From Bin80 sp965208025 (lineage in GTDB: Bacteria; Bacteroidota; Rhodothermia; Rhodothermales; Bin80), in NCBI GenBank assembly GCA_965208025.1, contig OZ242302.1:3681183-3745182 (forward strand): a stretch of 64,000 bases of DNA, read 5' to 3'. Of the stretch, positions 39,501 to 47,039 are shown in pieces (within the stretch, counting starts at the first letter, position 1; every line of letters starts with the position of its first letter). The translations under genes and the position numbers were made by a program. Under the pieces are notes generated by a model. That model was given only the letters and a program-made list of their open reading frames with translations, was not told the origin of the DNA and did not search any database.

Positions 39501-40437
39501 AACCCAATTGGAACCAGGGGACTGCCATGTGCTTCGAATTGGGGGCGATATCTCTCTGGATCAAGCGGAGCCAGGACAGTATTCAGGGAACGTCTCCGTA
39601 GTGATGACCGTCAACGGGCTTGATCAGTTATTTGCTGTTCCTGTAGCCTTGACGGTAGAACCGTTGCGTCGTGTCGTGTTATTGGGGCCAGACGGGGTAC
39701 AATTTCGGGCTGCTTCATCTACCGAGGCTCCATTAGAGTGGGATCAGCGCATCAGTATTCAACCTCAAGTAGCTGCGCTTGGCCCACAAACTCGAGCAGG
39801 CACATTTCAGCTTACCAACCCTTCCATCTATCCCATGGAGGTTGAAGTATCTACGGAATTTGGATATCGTGAGGCACGCGAAGCGGATCGTTTTTCAGTG
39901 GGTGTGAGTGACCAAGAAACGGAACTGGAAGATCTGTCTAACTTGATCACCATTCATCCAAAGGTCGTTCTCCTTTCTCCAGGGGAGACGCTTCCTGTAC
40001 ACTATGCCATCTCTGATAATGTTCAGATCCAGAATCGCGCCTATGCAGGACAGTTTAATTTCACGGTCACGCCTCGTGAATTTATTGATCAGCGTCGATC
40101 CCCAACTACGGTGATGGCGGCCCGTATCACGTTCCAAGCTCCTGGCGTATACATTCCATCCTCAGGATCACCTATGCTTCAAGCATCTGTAGAGTCCATT
40201 GAGAGTGGGGCTATCGTACTCCTGCTTGAGACGGAGTCGATCCCCTTCTATGGTGACGTGATTGTCTCTGATGATACTGGAACTGAGTTGGGCCGATCAG
40301 AGGTGCTCGTCTTTACACGTAGCCGGGTCAGTGTTCCAGTTCAAACCGCTGTCACAGGTCGAATTAACCTACAATTCATACCTTCTACCGTGGATCAATT
40401 ATCCCCTCCCGATGTTAACATTCTCACTGATTCATAA
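36553..40437 (+). CDS. Large exported Ig-like protein with DUF4402-like and PapD-chaperone-like C-terminal domains
   Basis: Product is 1294 residues from ATG 36553; frame positions here count from 36499. A signal peptide (FISCILLWIVLTVEVFAQ) is followed by Ig-like domains, each with a Cys pair. Two are near duplicates at ~503-602 and ~704-803, with GDPPVEL and LLSGDLTSAMP in both. At ~900-1055 a DUF4402-like fimbrial domain follows (SSELDYGVAGPDGDVTMDP to AEPGQYSGNVSVVMTVNG). At ~1058-1195 there is a PapD-chaperone-like strand pattern (ISIQPQVAALGPQTRAGTFQ, FQLTNPSIYPMEVEV, HPKVVLLSPGETLPVHYAI). It is first in a tight operon with an outer-membrane usher, so it is probably the exported surface component with its own chaperone-like part. 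These domain assignments are by pattern and need profile searches. Confidence 0.75.
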   Translation: MMKFISCILLWIVLTVEVFAQDRSADCPVNIQIQLGKSEVVDCKMDLEGFTYQWTSHDPSWLTYLSDVGHASPHFHAPENAEIPLQLSYERLAFNGVGELMHQTTVIISIQDQQNSESTGSKGLRSRELEQIRQHGLPSPYHFGDVDSRRRQLEQISSDELMVDRDGIERLENARNFVSDEPPFLRCESQVSAESGELIEIPCTGLHPSGGLLSYRVEFDWPPYSETKILGEGKFSYLLRAPEVESPASVQILEVFAQVPGDGQEISQRVELHVVNRSPQLKCEDITVEEGNLMEIPCSITSSEVTRIQLFSDHAPQGIHDQWPTISIPEIQRDTSFTVTVRVFGTDSGSVVEKNFSVNVQNAWSPSDFAVSCNLDPYPSPYIEYEGAGPDELMIACGLTDTPEGALVWSLSADGGTTPFDPFDQVVNLFENEQTNEFVFVVMLPQEVEEDIEWQYGVLVTENVDGGEGLTDREEVNITILERPDISVDCEDVQVRTGDPPVELDCSPSLNAPHRDEPLIYTWDWQSDQGLGLLSGDLTSAMPIFNVPADQDPPIVEYVYQVTASAENTDPPQDPETLTVTVEKYLGGLALECMSPIEVFAGEPDFSVDCAVTTPDVSDISWTWQLQEGPADLLISDDSGAPPIFQTPDVVQDVQTYKYDIQVTAPFYDSSETESVEIIVRPRKMLTIDCEDVRVHTGDPPVELNCTPTINPPSQDPLPEFVWSWSSENGLDLLSGDLTSAMPVFNVPADQELPTVEYTYQVTASAAQVDPPQTPETLIVTVEKYPIFLECPEEVEFTVGMPPQPIECSVSTTEGVDLEYVWQWTPSERLSDPSIGSPLFDVPTRQMAYSTSYSYTVMVSAVRGVTAQVSVTVIVLDPSQGFVDQVEVTSSELDYGVAGPDGDVTMDPATEQLSGLVYEVSQSHAGRMMIRARDSVTVSIEQLQTAILTNLDSSSELELVPRFAYSPSCTMFSANNQASRIVQTQLEPGDCHVLRIGGDISLDQAEPGQYSGNVSVVMTVNGLDQLFAVPVALTVEPLRRVVLLGPDGVQFRAASSTEAPLEWDQRISIQPQVAALGPQTRAGTFQLTNPSIYPMEVEVSTEFGYREAREADRFSVGVSDQETELEDLSNLITIHPKVVLLSPGETLPVHYAISDNVQIQNRAYAGQFNFTVTPREFIDQRRSPTTVMAARITFQAPGVYIPSSGSPMLQASVESIESGAIVLLLETESIPFYGDVIVSDDTGTELGRSEVLVFTRSRVSVPVQTAVTGRINLQFIPSTVDQLSPPDVNILTDS

Positions 40438-40441
40438 TTCT

Positions 40442-41158
40442 ATGTTTACTTGTGCTTTTAAATCATCCATGCGAAGTCTCTGGATCAGCACGCTCATCAT
40501 ATTTGTAAGCGTGCCTGTATTTGGGCAGGAAGAGGGATTTGTGACTCAGCGGGTGCTTCCAGTCGTTGAGTTGACTGATCTAGATTTTGTTCGGTCCCTT
40601 TTGGAAGAGCAGTTCATTCTGCCTGAAGATCCAGATTTTACCCATGCTTTGTTCTACGATATTACCCGAGACGGATTTGGCTCAAATGATGTAATGGTTC
40701 TCTATCCGTCTGAAGAGCAGTTTCAGCTAGGTGCTTATCTGTCTGGCGATATGGCGGATGCTCTCGGTACGCAGGGCTTGGCTACGGATTATAACTTAGT
40801 GACCGTTCGTGAGTATGCTCAGCTTCTCGTTGAAGAGGCAGAGATTGAGTTAGACCCCAAGAAAGCGTTAGCCAGTTCCATGATCCAAACGATTCAGGGA
40901 TATTATACCGATGGTGATTTTCAGGGATACATTTCCCGACAGGGTCAAGATGTGCGGGTTACCTTCTGGGGGTTTGATGAGTCCATGTGGCAATTTGTGC
41001 CTGATCTCACTCAATGCCTCAATCCGCCTGATGGTGAGCCGGTCGTGCTCATGGCTCACAAGCAGCCAGAAATTCGGAGTTTTCTTGATATTGACGGGTG
41101 TGTCATTGTAGAATCCTCTTCTACTGAAGTTCAAATTTCTTCTCGAGTGTGTGAATAA
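40442..41158 (+). CDS. Exported protein of unknown function in the usher/ExbBD operon
   Basis: The 238-residue product, starting at ATG 40442 four bases after the preceding stop, has a signal peptide (SLWISTLIIFVSVPVFGQ). The mature part (TDLDFVRSLLEEQFILPEDP, VREYAQLLVEEAEIEL, IQGYYTDGDFQGYISRQG) matches no family that I recognise. Three Cys near the C terminus (LTQCLNPP, DGCVIVE, SRVCE) could form a disulfide in the periplasm. An upstream frame extension into the previous gene is not coding. A periplasmic accessory to the usher system is inferred from position only. Confidence 0.7.
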   Translation: MFTCAFKSSMRSLWISTLIIFVSVPVFGQEEGFVTQRVLPVVELTDLDFVRSLLEEQFILPEDPDFTHALFYDITRDGFGSNDVMVLYPSEEQFQLGAYLSGDMADALGTQGLATDYNLVTVREYAQLLVEEAEIELDPKKALASSMIQTIQGYYTDGDFQGYISRQGQDVRVTFWGFDESMWQFVPDLTQCLNPPDGEPVVLMAHKQPEIRSFLDIDGCVIVESSSTEVQISSRVCE

Positions 41159-41166
41159 TTGATCAA

Positions 41167-41556
41167 ATGCAGGAAGATAGAACGGACTTAATGGTTTTTA
41201 TTGACCTCGGCTTTGTGCTCCTGGTAGGTTTTCTTATTCTGACCGAGACCGCGCCCCGTAGTAATGTAGCTCTTCCAGGTGATGTTGAGGAACCCTCTGA
41301 TCCCATCACAGATTTGTCTGTCTTTAATATTCATTTCAATGAAAAGGAACAGTTCCGCATTGAGAATGGCGTTCAGTTATTCTGTGATCTACAAGGATCA
41401 AGTCAACTACAATCCTGTATGCTGCAGATTGTAGAAAATCTTGTCGGGGACATTGTATTCGTACTCATTCCTACGGATCAAGCGACCGTCCAACAAATGG
41501 TTTCGATCCTTGATTTATGTTCCCAAAATGGTTGGACTTGTACCATAAGAAACTGA
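41167..41556 (+). CDS. ExbD/TolR-like protein (first copy)
   Basis: The 129-residue product has one N-terminal membrane helix (LMVFIDLGFVLLVGFLILTE) preceded by a short acidic cytoplasmic tail, then a periplasmic domain ending VQQMVSILDLCSQNGWTCTI. This matches the ExbD/TolR plan, where a helix with an Asp (here IDLGFVLL) carries protons and the C-terminal helix pairs with a strand. In this copy Asp stands inside the helix start, as in ExbD. It is 8 bases after the preceding gene. It should work with the ExbB-like protein at the end of the operon. Confidence 0.7.
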   Translation: MQEDRTDLMVFIDLGFVLLVGFLILTETAPRSNVALPGDVEEPSDPITDLSVFNIHFNEKEQFRIENGVQLFCDLQGSSQLQSCMLQIVENLVGDIVFVLIPTDQATVQQMVSILDLCSQNGWTCTIRN

Positions 41557-41562
41557 ATCTGT

Positions 41563-42600
41563 ATGGCCAGTATTTTTGCCGAAGAAACGAACAAAAAAGG
41601 ACGTCCAGTTACTTTGGGTATATTTGCTACTCTGGTGGTCGTCTTCTTTTTCGCCAGTAAAGTCGTTCCGATGCCCAGCCGTGAGCAAGTGGATCGATCA
41701 TTAGATTTGATCATACTTGAAGCTATTGCTGCCGCGGAGGCTCCTGAAGCAGAGGAAGACACTGAAGATCCAGCCGAAGAGTCTGATGCTTCTGACGCTG
41801 AGCCTACCCTTGAAGACTTTGAAGGACTCTTGGCGGAGTTCTCCGAGTTTTTGCCATCCGAGACTTTGGTTGATGAGTCCACGATGCCAGACCGAGACCC
41901 AACGTCGTCTCTCGTGCTTGAATCCGATGTGGGACTGGATTTTGGACAGGAGGGGGTTCTAGACTTGTTTGGGGACACACGTCCAGGGGATCTCAATGCA
42001 GATCTTAATCCTCAGTCCAGAGGAGCAAATTGGACTCTTCAGCCAAACCTTATTGCTGGTTCCACATCTCGTTCCACTGGCCGACTCAGTTCTGGTACTG
42101 GTGGCTCCGGTGTTGACCTGACCACGAGGCCTGATCGGCCAGAGCGACTCGTGGAATCCATTACTGGAGAGCGCGACGACGTTTCTCTCTCCTCGGAAGA
42201 GATTCTCCGTGAGAATGCCGTGGTTCGGTGGATGCAAGAACGCGTCAATGAACTTGATCGTCCAGTACGAACACTCTTTGAGCAACAAACAAGAGACTTG
42301 ACGGTGAATGAACCTGTTTCAATTGGGGGCAAGACTTACTACCTGCAAATGATGTATTCGCCAGTTACTCGAACCCTGCACATTGCATGGATTGATGGCG
42401 ACAATCTATATTACTTCATAGATCCTGCGTTACAATTCCGAGTCAACTACTTTGAAGAGGGAATCGTTGAGCGTGCATCAGGTACTGAGGTGATCCTTTT
42501 GGAGACCGAAGAACTCTCAGCCCAGAGTCCAGCCGCGATTCGCAATTACCAAATATTTTTGAACTGGTGGAGACCACAAATTGAAGAAAATGAAAACTAA
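41563..42600 (+). CDS. TonB-like periplasm-spanning protein with acidic linker
   Basis: The 345-residue product has a single N-terminal membrane helix (VTLGIFATLVVVFFFASKVV) after a short basic cytoplasmic part. A Glu/Asp-rich linker follows (about residues 60-115, EAPEAEEDTEDPAEESDASD), then a Ser/Gly/Thr-rich stretch and a folded C-terminal part (about 210-345, SIGGKTYYLQMMYSPVTRTL, then LYYFIDPALQFRVNYF). This is the layout of TonB/TolA, but the linker is acidic instead of Pro/Lys-rich and the usual TonB C-terminal motif is not seen. It stands between two ExbD-like genes, so it may transmit the motor's energy to the usher or the lipoprotein. Confidence 0.65.
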   Translation: MASIFAEETNKKGRPVTLGIFATLVVVFFFASKVVPMPSREQVDRSLDLIILEAIAAAEAPEAEEDTEDPAEESDASDAEPTLEDFEGLLAEFSEFLPSETLVDESTMPDRDPTSSLVLESDVGLDFGQEGVLDLFGDTRPGDLNADLNPQSRGANWTLQPNLIAGSTSRSTGRLSSGTGGSGVDLTTRPDRPERLVESITGERDDVSLSSEEILRENAVVRWMQERVNELDRPVRTLFEQQTRDLTVNEPVSIGGKTYYLQMMYSPVTRTLHIAWIDGDNLYYFIDPALQFRVNYFEEGIVERASGTEVILLETEELSAQSPAAIRNYQIFLNWWRPQIEENEN

Positions 42601-42611
42601 GCAAAAGTTTG

Positions 42612-42971
42612 ATGGATGAATCCATGGTGGACATTGTATTGATCATTCTGGCTGCTTTGGTGGCAGTAGCTATCCTTCCAGAATTTGATATTGATTTACC
42701 CGAGAGCCAAGAGATTACTGAAAGTGGAGTGATCCTTCGACCATTACAGATCTCTATTACTGAAACTGGTGCTCTCTTCTTCCTGAATCAGTCGAATGAG
42801 GAACAAGCACTGCCACCTGATCAGGTTTATGATCTGGTTGCTGCGACCCAGCCTACTCAAACTGTTGAAGTTCACGCAGATCAGTTAGCGCCAGCCATCT
42901 ATCTTCTCGAACTCAATCGTGTGATTCAGAATGCTGGCAGGAATACGACATTTTTAGTTCAAGCAGAATAA
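42612..42971 (+). CDS. ExbD/TolR-like protein (second copy)
   Basis: The 119-residue product (ATG 42612; TTG 42609 is also possible) has a helix near its N terminus (VDIVLIILAALVAVAIL) led by an Asp, then EFDIDLPESQE and a periplasmic domain (ITETGALFFLNQ, QALPPDQVYDLV). This is the ExbD pattern of helix, short link, then 'leucine-pro' strand. It differs strongly from the first ExbD-like protein, so the two are not a recent duplication. It ends 3 bases before the TPR lipoprotein gene. Confidence 0.72.
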   Translation: MDESMVDIVLIILAALVAVAILPEFDIDLPESQEITESGVILRPLQISITETGALFFLNQSNEEQALPPDQVYDLVAATQPTQTVEVHADQLAPAIYLLELNRVIQNAGRNTTFLVQAE

Positions 42972-42974
42972 TCA

Positions 42975-44552
42975 ATGAGTGGACTATTACAAAAATTAGT
43001 ATTACGTCTGGGGCTTCCTGTCTTGATAGCTACAGTGCTATTTGGATGTTCAAGGACCGCTCCGGTTGTTGTACAGGATACGGTGCCAGAGCAAGAACCG
43101 GAGGAGATTCCGTTTGTCTCTGGCCCTCTTCCTGGGGTAGATTCTCTTGTGGTTAGCGGTGTATTAAGTGATTTTGACAGCACATTTGTGCATGCTGCCG
43201 CCGAGTTTCAAGCTCAGTCCAGATTTCTTGAGGGACAGCAGTTGATTGCCCATGCGGAAAGCATTCTCACCGCGGTCGTCGGCCCATCAAGGATTGATTC
43301 CTCTGGTTATGATGGGACCGTTGATACCACTGCCTTTGCGGATGCGATTCAGGGAGCCAGGGAAGTCCTCACCGAAGCGGGACGTGCCCAAGCTGCTCAG
43401 GATACCGCACAGGTACAGAGCTTGTTAGCGAGCGCTCAGCAATGGCTTGAGGAGGCGGTACTTTTGAATCCAAGGCATGAAGAATCTCGTTATCAATTAT
43501 CCCAAATCTATGCGATTCGTGCCAACTATTTACGAGAACAGGCGGCATGGCAACAGGTGCTGACCATCCTGCGTGAGTTGGTGTTGCTTCGTGCAAACGA
43601 GCATGGGCTGTGGGCGGAGATGGCCAATGCATTAGATGAGTTGGGACGGTCTTCGGATGGCGCTGTCATGTGGCTTCGTGCTGCAGGGACCGTTTTGGAT
43701 GATGCTTTGCTTTCTTTTGACGATGCGATCGTAGACAGTTCGCTTGTATTCAATTACAGTGTCCGATCTTATCGGTCGTTTGTAAATAGTCGTAGTGGAG
43801 AAGGCGTCTACAGAGCATTGATGCAGGCCCAACAGTATGCGACTACATCCGAGGGAATAGACTTCACTCAACAGGAGTTGGTCTGGGCTCAGTGGGATTA
43901 TTTCAATTTAGGACACCGTATTGTTTTTGATAGCTTGCGGCAGGTTGCCCGAGATGTTCCCTTGGAGGTCATTTCGGAATTGGGTGAACTCATTCCAGCA
44001 CTTACCCGTCCAGCTGCCATCTGGGAAGCTAATTATAACTATGCCGTTCTCTCACATAGCAACGGCTTTGAAGACCCTGCACTGGATACCCTCAAGCTAA
44101 TTTGGTACACCATCCAGGATATTACTCCTGAACCAGAGTTGGTCTCTGAGGAAAGCGCACGAGATACGCTTATCTTGCAACTGTTGCCGTATGCAGAGTT
44201 CAAGGAGGATGTTCGTTCAGCTTACGCTGGAGCGTTATTTGAGCGAGCGCTTCTCCATCATAAGGATGGTCAGTCTGGTCATGCGTTCACCTATCTCATG
44301 CAGGTCGTAGAGACTGGAAGTAGCTACACGGGTAAAGCATATGTTGAAGCGCTAAAATTGGCCCGATACAATCCCGAACAGGCATTAAAGATTGAGCCGG
44401 ACATTGAAGAAGCGTTTGACCAATTTGAAGCAAAAGACCAGTTGGCCTACTTGCGTGAGATCGGAAATTTATATCGACGGTTAGGGAGAAATGACAAGAC
44501 AGCCGCCTTTCTGGCTCGTTTTCGATCCATCCGTGATCAAAATACGAATTGA
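42975..44552 (+). CDS. TPR-repeat lipoprotein
   Basis: The 525-residue product has a lipoprotein signal (PVLIATVLFGC, Cys about residue 25) and a mature part made mainly of helical pairs of TPR type. Examples are QQWLEEAVLLNPRHEESRYQ, ILRELVLLRANEHGLWAEMA with NALDELGRS, and GNLYRRLGRNDKTAAFLARF near the end. It is likely anchored to the outer-membrane inner face and may recruit the usher encoded next (18 bases on) or the large exported protein. Its place in an operon with motor and usher genes recalls the lipoprotein partners of other outer-membrane machines; this is an inference. Confidence 0.75.
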   Translation: MSGLLQKLVLRLGLPVLIATVLFGCSRTAPVVVQDTVPEQEPEEIPFVSGPLPGVDSLVVSGVLSDFDSTFVHAAAEFQAQSRFLEGQQLIAHAESILTAVVGPSRIDSSGYDGTVDTTAFADAIQGAREVLTEAGRAQAAQDTAQVQSLLASAQQWLEEAVLLNPRHEESRYQLSQIYAIRANYLREQAAWQQVLTILRELVLLRANEHGLWAEMANALDELGRSSDGAVMWLRAAGTVLDDALLSFDDAIVDSSLVFNYSVRSYRSFVNSRSGEGVYRALMQAQQYATTSEGIDFTQQELVWAQWDYFNLGHRIVFDSLRQVARDVPLEVISELGELIPALTRPAAIWEANYNYAVLSHSNGFEDPALDTLKLIWYTIQDITPEPELVSEESARDTLILQLLPYAEFKEDVRSAYAGALFERALLHHKDGQSGHAFTYLMQVVETGSSYTGKAYVEALKLARYNPEQALKIEPDIEEAFDQFEAKDQLAYLREIGNLYRRLGRNDKTAAFLARFRSIRDQNTN

Positions 44553-44570
44553 TGTTGACCACCACAGCGT

Positions 44571-47027
44571 ATGAGCATGTGTAGAGCTTACTGGGGAATC
44601 CCTGTCCTTCTTCTGGCCATGACCGCCCAAGCGCAGCAGCCTGCTCGTATCATGCAGGAGTCGCCATGGGTCCTTAGTTCACTCTCTTCCCCGTCCCTTC
44701 GTCCCATTCCGGCATTCTGGGATCCGCAAGAGAGCACTTATTTTATTGACTTGGTTGCAGTGTTTTCAGAAGCGCGCATGGTCGTAGACACCAGCCAGGC
44801 TGAGGTCCGCGCGCAGGGTAGCGGGATGATCTATGAGGTAAACTTTAATCGCGGTACCATTGTGCGACAAATTGATGGTGGAATTCAGCATGAGGATACG
44901 CTGACCACTGGGGAGTACTTTTATAGCGGAGGTCGCTTTCTATTGACACCGCCGAATCTTGAGCGTGTCTTTCCACAGGGAGCCCTTGCCTATGATTTAA
45001 CTCGACTCCGTCTTCGGCTTTCCCAAGAATTGTTTGCTGATCCATTCCAGCCGCAAGTTCTTGCTCCATCGCTTGCACTTGGTCCCTTGCTCTACGGACG
45101 CAATCGGAGTGTACTTGGCGGTACGCAGTTCGGTTACCGATTTAATCGTATTCAACGTTCTGGGCGAACCACGGACTATACAGGGTTTCTCAGCGTACGT
45201 GCCAGTGCTCTAGGTGGGCAGATTCGCGCCGATGGCTCGGCAACCTATGATGATACCTATACGATTCGGCATTTCAGTTACTTGCTTGATTTCCCTCGCT
45301 CGGACTATTTGACTCAACTCGGCTTCGGTCGGTATAGTGTGAATCAGTGGCCTGCGCGTCAGAATTACGAGGGGGTACAGATCAGTAATCGTCCTCTGTC
45401 TACACGCCATCAGCAACGTGAGGCAAAGTTGGACGGAGTTACCGAGCCGAATGCAGTGGTATCCGCCTTAGTCGGCGGGGTGGTTGCCGATCGCGTGCAG
45501 GCGGATAGTCAGGGGCGTTATCGGCTTTCCGTACCTGCTTACTACGGGACTTCGCGTGTTGAGCTTGAAGTCGTTCCATCTGGCGGCGGACTTCCGACTC
45601 GACAAACCCGCTTCCTCTTAATCACCGAAAATCTTCTACCTGCACGAACTTTGTATTGGGATCTACAGGCTGGACGTAATCAATTTGATCATGATGCCCT
45701 GTTCGGACATCTCCGCTTCAATTATGGTGTCTCACAGAATCTGACCACTCTTGGGAGCTTTACTCAAGTGGATACCCTGCAGACCGCTACCGTAGGATTT
45801 GTAGGTAACCTTGGAAATTCGGCGATGGTTAGTGCTGAGGTTGCCTATCCCTCACCCGCTGGACGAGCTACCTTACAATATTTTCGGGACAGGTTTCAGT
45901 TTCAGGCCGAAGCAACTCTTGCAACCGAATCTGGGTTGACGTTCTACAAACGGCGACTTGTGGGTCGGGCAGGCATAAGTGGTTCCGGTGTGAGTTTATT
46001 TTTGAACGGGACTCACTTTGAATCCTTTGGTGGGATCACTTCTTCGCGTCTGGATGGTTCTGGAACTTTCCGATTGTCGCGTCGGATTAGCCTGCTTCTA
46101 TCTGGCGGCCCTACAATTACTCAGCTCCGTCCTGATGCGCCTCAGGAAACCAATACGGAATGGCGATCTTCGCTCACCCACTTTATCCGTCCAAGAGGTC
46201 TCAGTGGGCGAATTGGTCTTCAGGCTGAGGGTGGACGCTTTGAATCTTTGGACTTTGCAGGGATGACCGTCTATGTATCCTATCGTTCCATTTCATTTGG
46301 GGCACGTGTCGGATATGACTTCCCTGCCGAGGGAGTCTTTTCCTCGTTTTCTCTTCGCATGAATGCTCCATGGACAAGTTTCTCAAGTCATACATCACTG
46401 GAGCCAGGGAGTCCTTCCAACCAACAAAGTCTCTATGGCTCCATGACGCTCAGTAAGGGATTAGTTTTCTCTCGACACTCCCAAGTGTGGAGCAGCGCAC
46501 TGCTCAGGCCATTTATGGATATTGACCGTGACGGGATCAGGGATCCTGGTGAGATGCCATTAGATGGTTTGGATCTTAACGTCGTACGAGCGAGGACTGA
46601 ACCCGAAGGATCTGGTACATTCCGAGCAGACTATTTGGCTCCGAGCACTCAATATCAGGTCGTTATTGATCCTCGTTCACTTCAAGGACCGGAAATGGAT
46701 CTGCCGAATGGGACTGCGTTTAGTTTCATGTCGGATCCGGGGGAAACCAAGTATATAGATATTCCGGTTCATCGTAATACGATTGTGGAAGGCACGGTTG
46801 AGAACTTACCCTTAAGTTCTCCGACACTTGCCGTGGTTATCTTCTTTCAAGGTGAGACTGAAGTACTCCGCACCTCCGTCTCACAGCAGGCCAGATTCAC
46901 TGCGCTCTTGCCTTCTGGAACCTATCGTATTGAACTTATGGATTTACTTGGACAGGAAGATTTAAGTGACTTTACCCAAGTCATTGAAGTACAACCTGTC
47001 CAGACACAATCACTTCAAATTCGTTAA
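44571..47027 (+). CDS. FimD/PapC-like outer-membrane usher
   Basis: The 818-residue product has a signal peptide (WGIPVLLLAMTAQAQQ) and a long beta-barrel. The usher order is visible: NYEGVQISNRPLSTRH (~267, like the FRGVQL block), then a plug-like domain (~285-350, KLDGVTEPNAVVSALVGG, SQGRYRLSVPAYYGTSRVEL). Next come LLITENLLPARTLYWDLQAG and GHLRFNYGVSQNLTTLGSF, matching the barrel restart after the plug. At ~645 FMDIDRDGIRDPGEMPLDGL starts a C-terminal domain like those of alpha/CS1-type ushers. The N-terminal domain (~25-150) is unlike classic ushers. It should assemble or export the large Ig-like protein. A direct ExbB partner gene follows 12 bases later. Confidence 0.75.
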   Translation: MSMCRAYWGIPVLLLAMTAQAQQPARIMQESPWVLSSLSSPSLRPIPAFWDPQESTYFIDLVAVFSEARMVVDTSQAEVRAQGSGMIYEVNFNRGTIVRQIDGGIQHEDTLTTGEYFYSGGRFLLTPPNLERVFPQGALAYDLTRLRLRLSQELFADPFQPQVLAPSLALGPLLYGRNRSVLGGTQFGYRFNRIQRSGRTTDYTGFLSVRASALGGQIRADGSATYDDTYTIRHFSYLLDFPRSDYLTQLGFGRYSVNQWPARQNYEGVQISNRPLSTRHQQREAKLDGVTEPNAVVSALVGGVVADRVQADSQGRYRLSVPAYYGTSRVELEVVPSGGGLPTRQTRFLLITENLLPARTLYWDLQAGRNQFDHDALFGHLRFNYGVSQNLTTLGSFTQVDTLQTATVGFVGNLGNSAMVSAEVAYPSPAGRATLQYFRDRFQFQAEATLATESGLTFYKRRLVGRAGISGSGVSLFLNGTHFESFGGITSSRLDGSGTFRLSRRISLLLSGGPTITQLRPDAPQETNTEWRSSLTHFIRPRGLSGRIGLQAEGGRFESLDFAGMTVYVSYRSISFGARVGYDFPAEGVFSSFSLRMNAPWTSFSSHTSLEPGSPSNQQSLYGSMTLSKGLVFSRHSQVWSSALLRPFMDIDRDGIRDPGEMPLDGLDLNVVRARTEPEGSGTFRADYLAPSTQYQVVIDPRSLQGPEMDLPNGTAFSFMSDPGETKYIDIPVHRNTIVEGTVENLPLSSPTLAVVIFFQGETEVLRTSVSQQARFTALLPSGTYRIELMDLLGQEDLSDFTQVIEVQPVQTQSLQIR

Positions 47028-47039
47028 CTTACTCATTTC

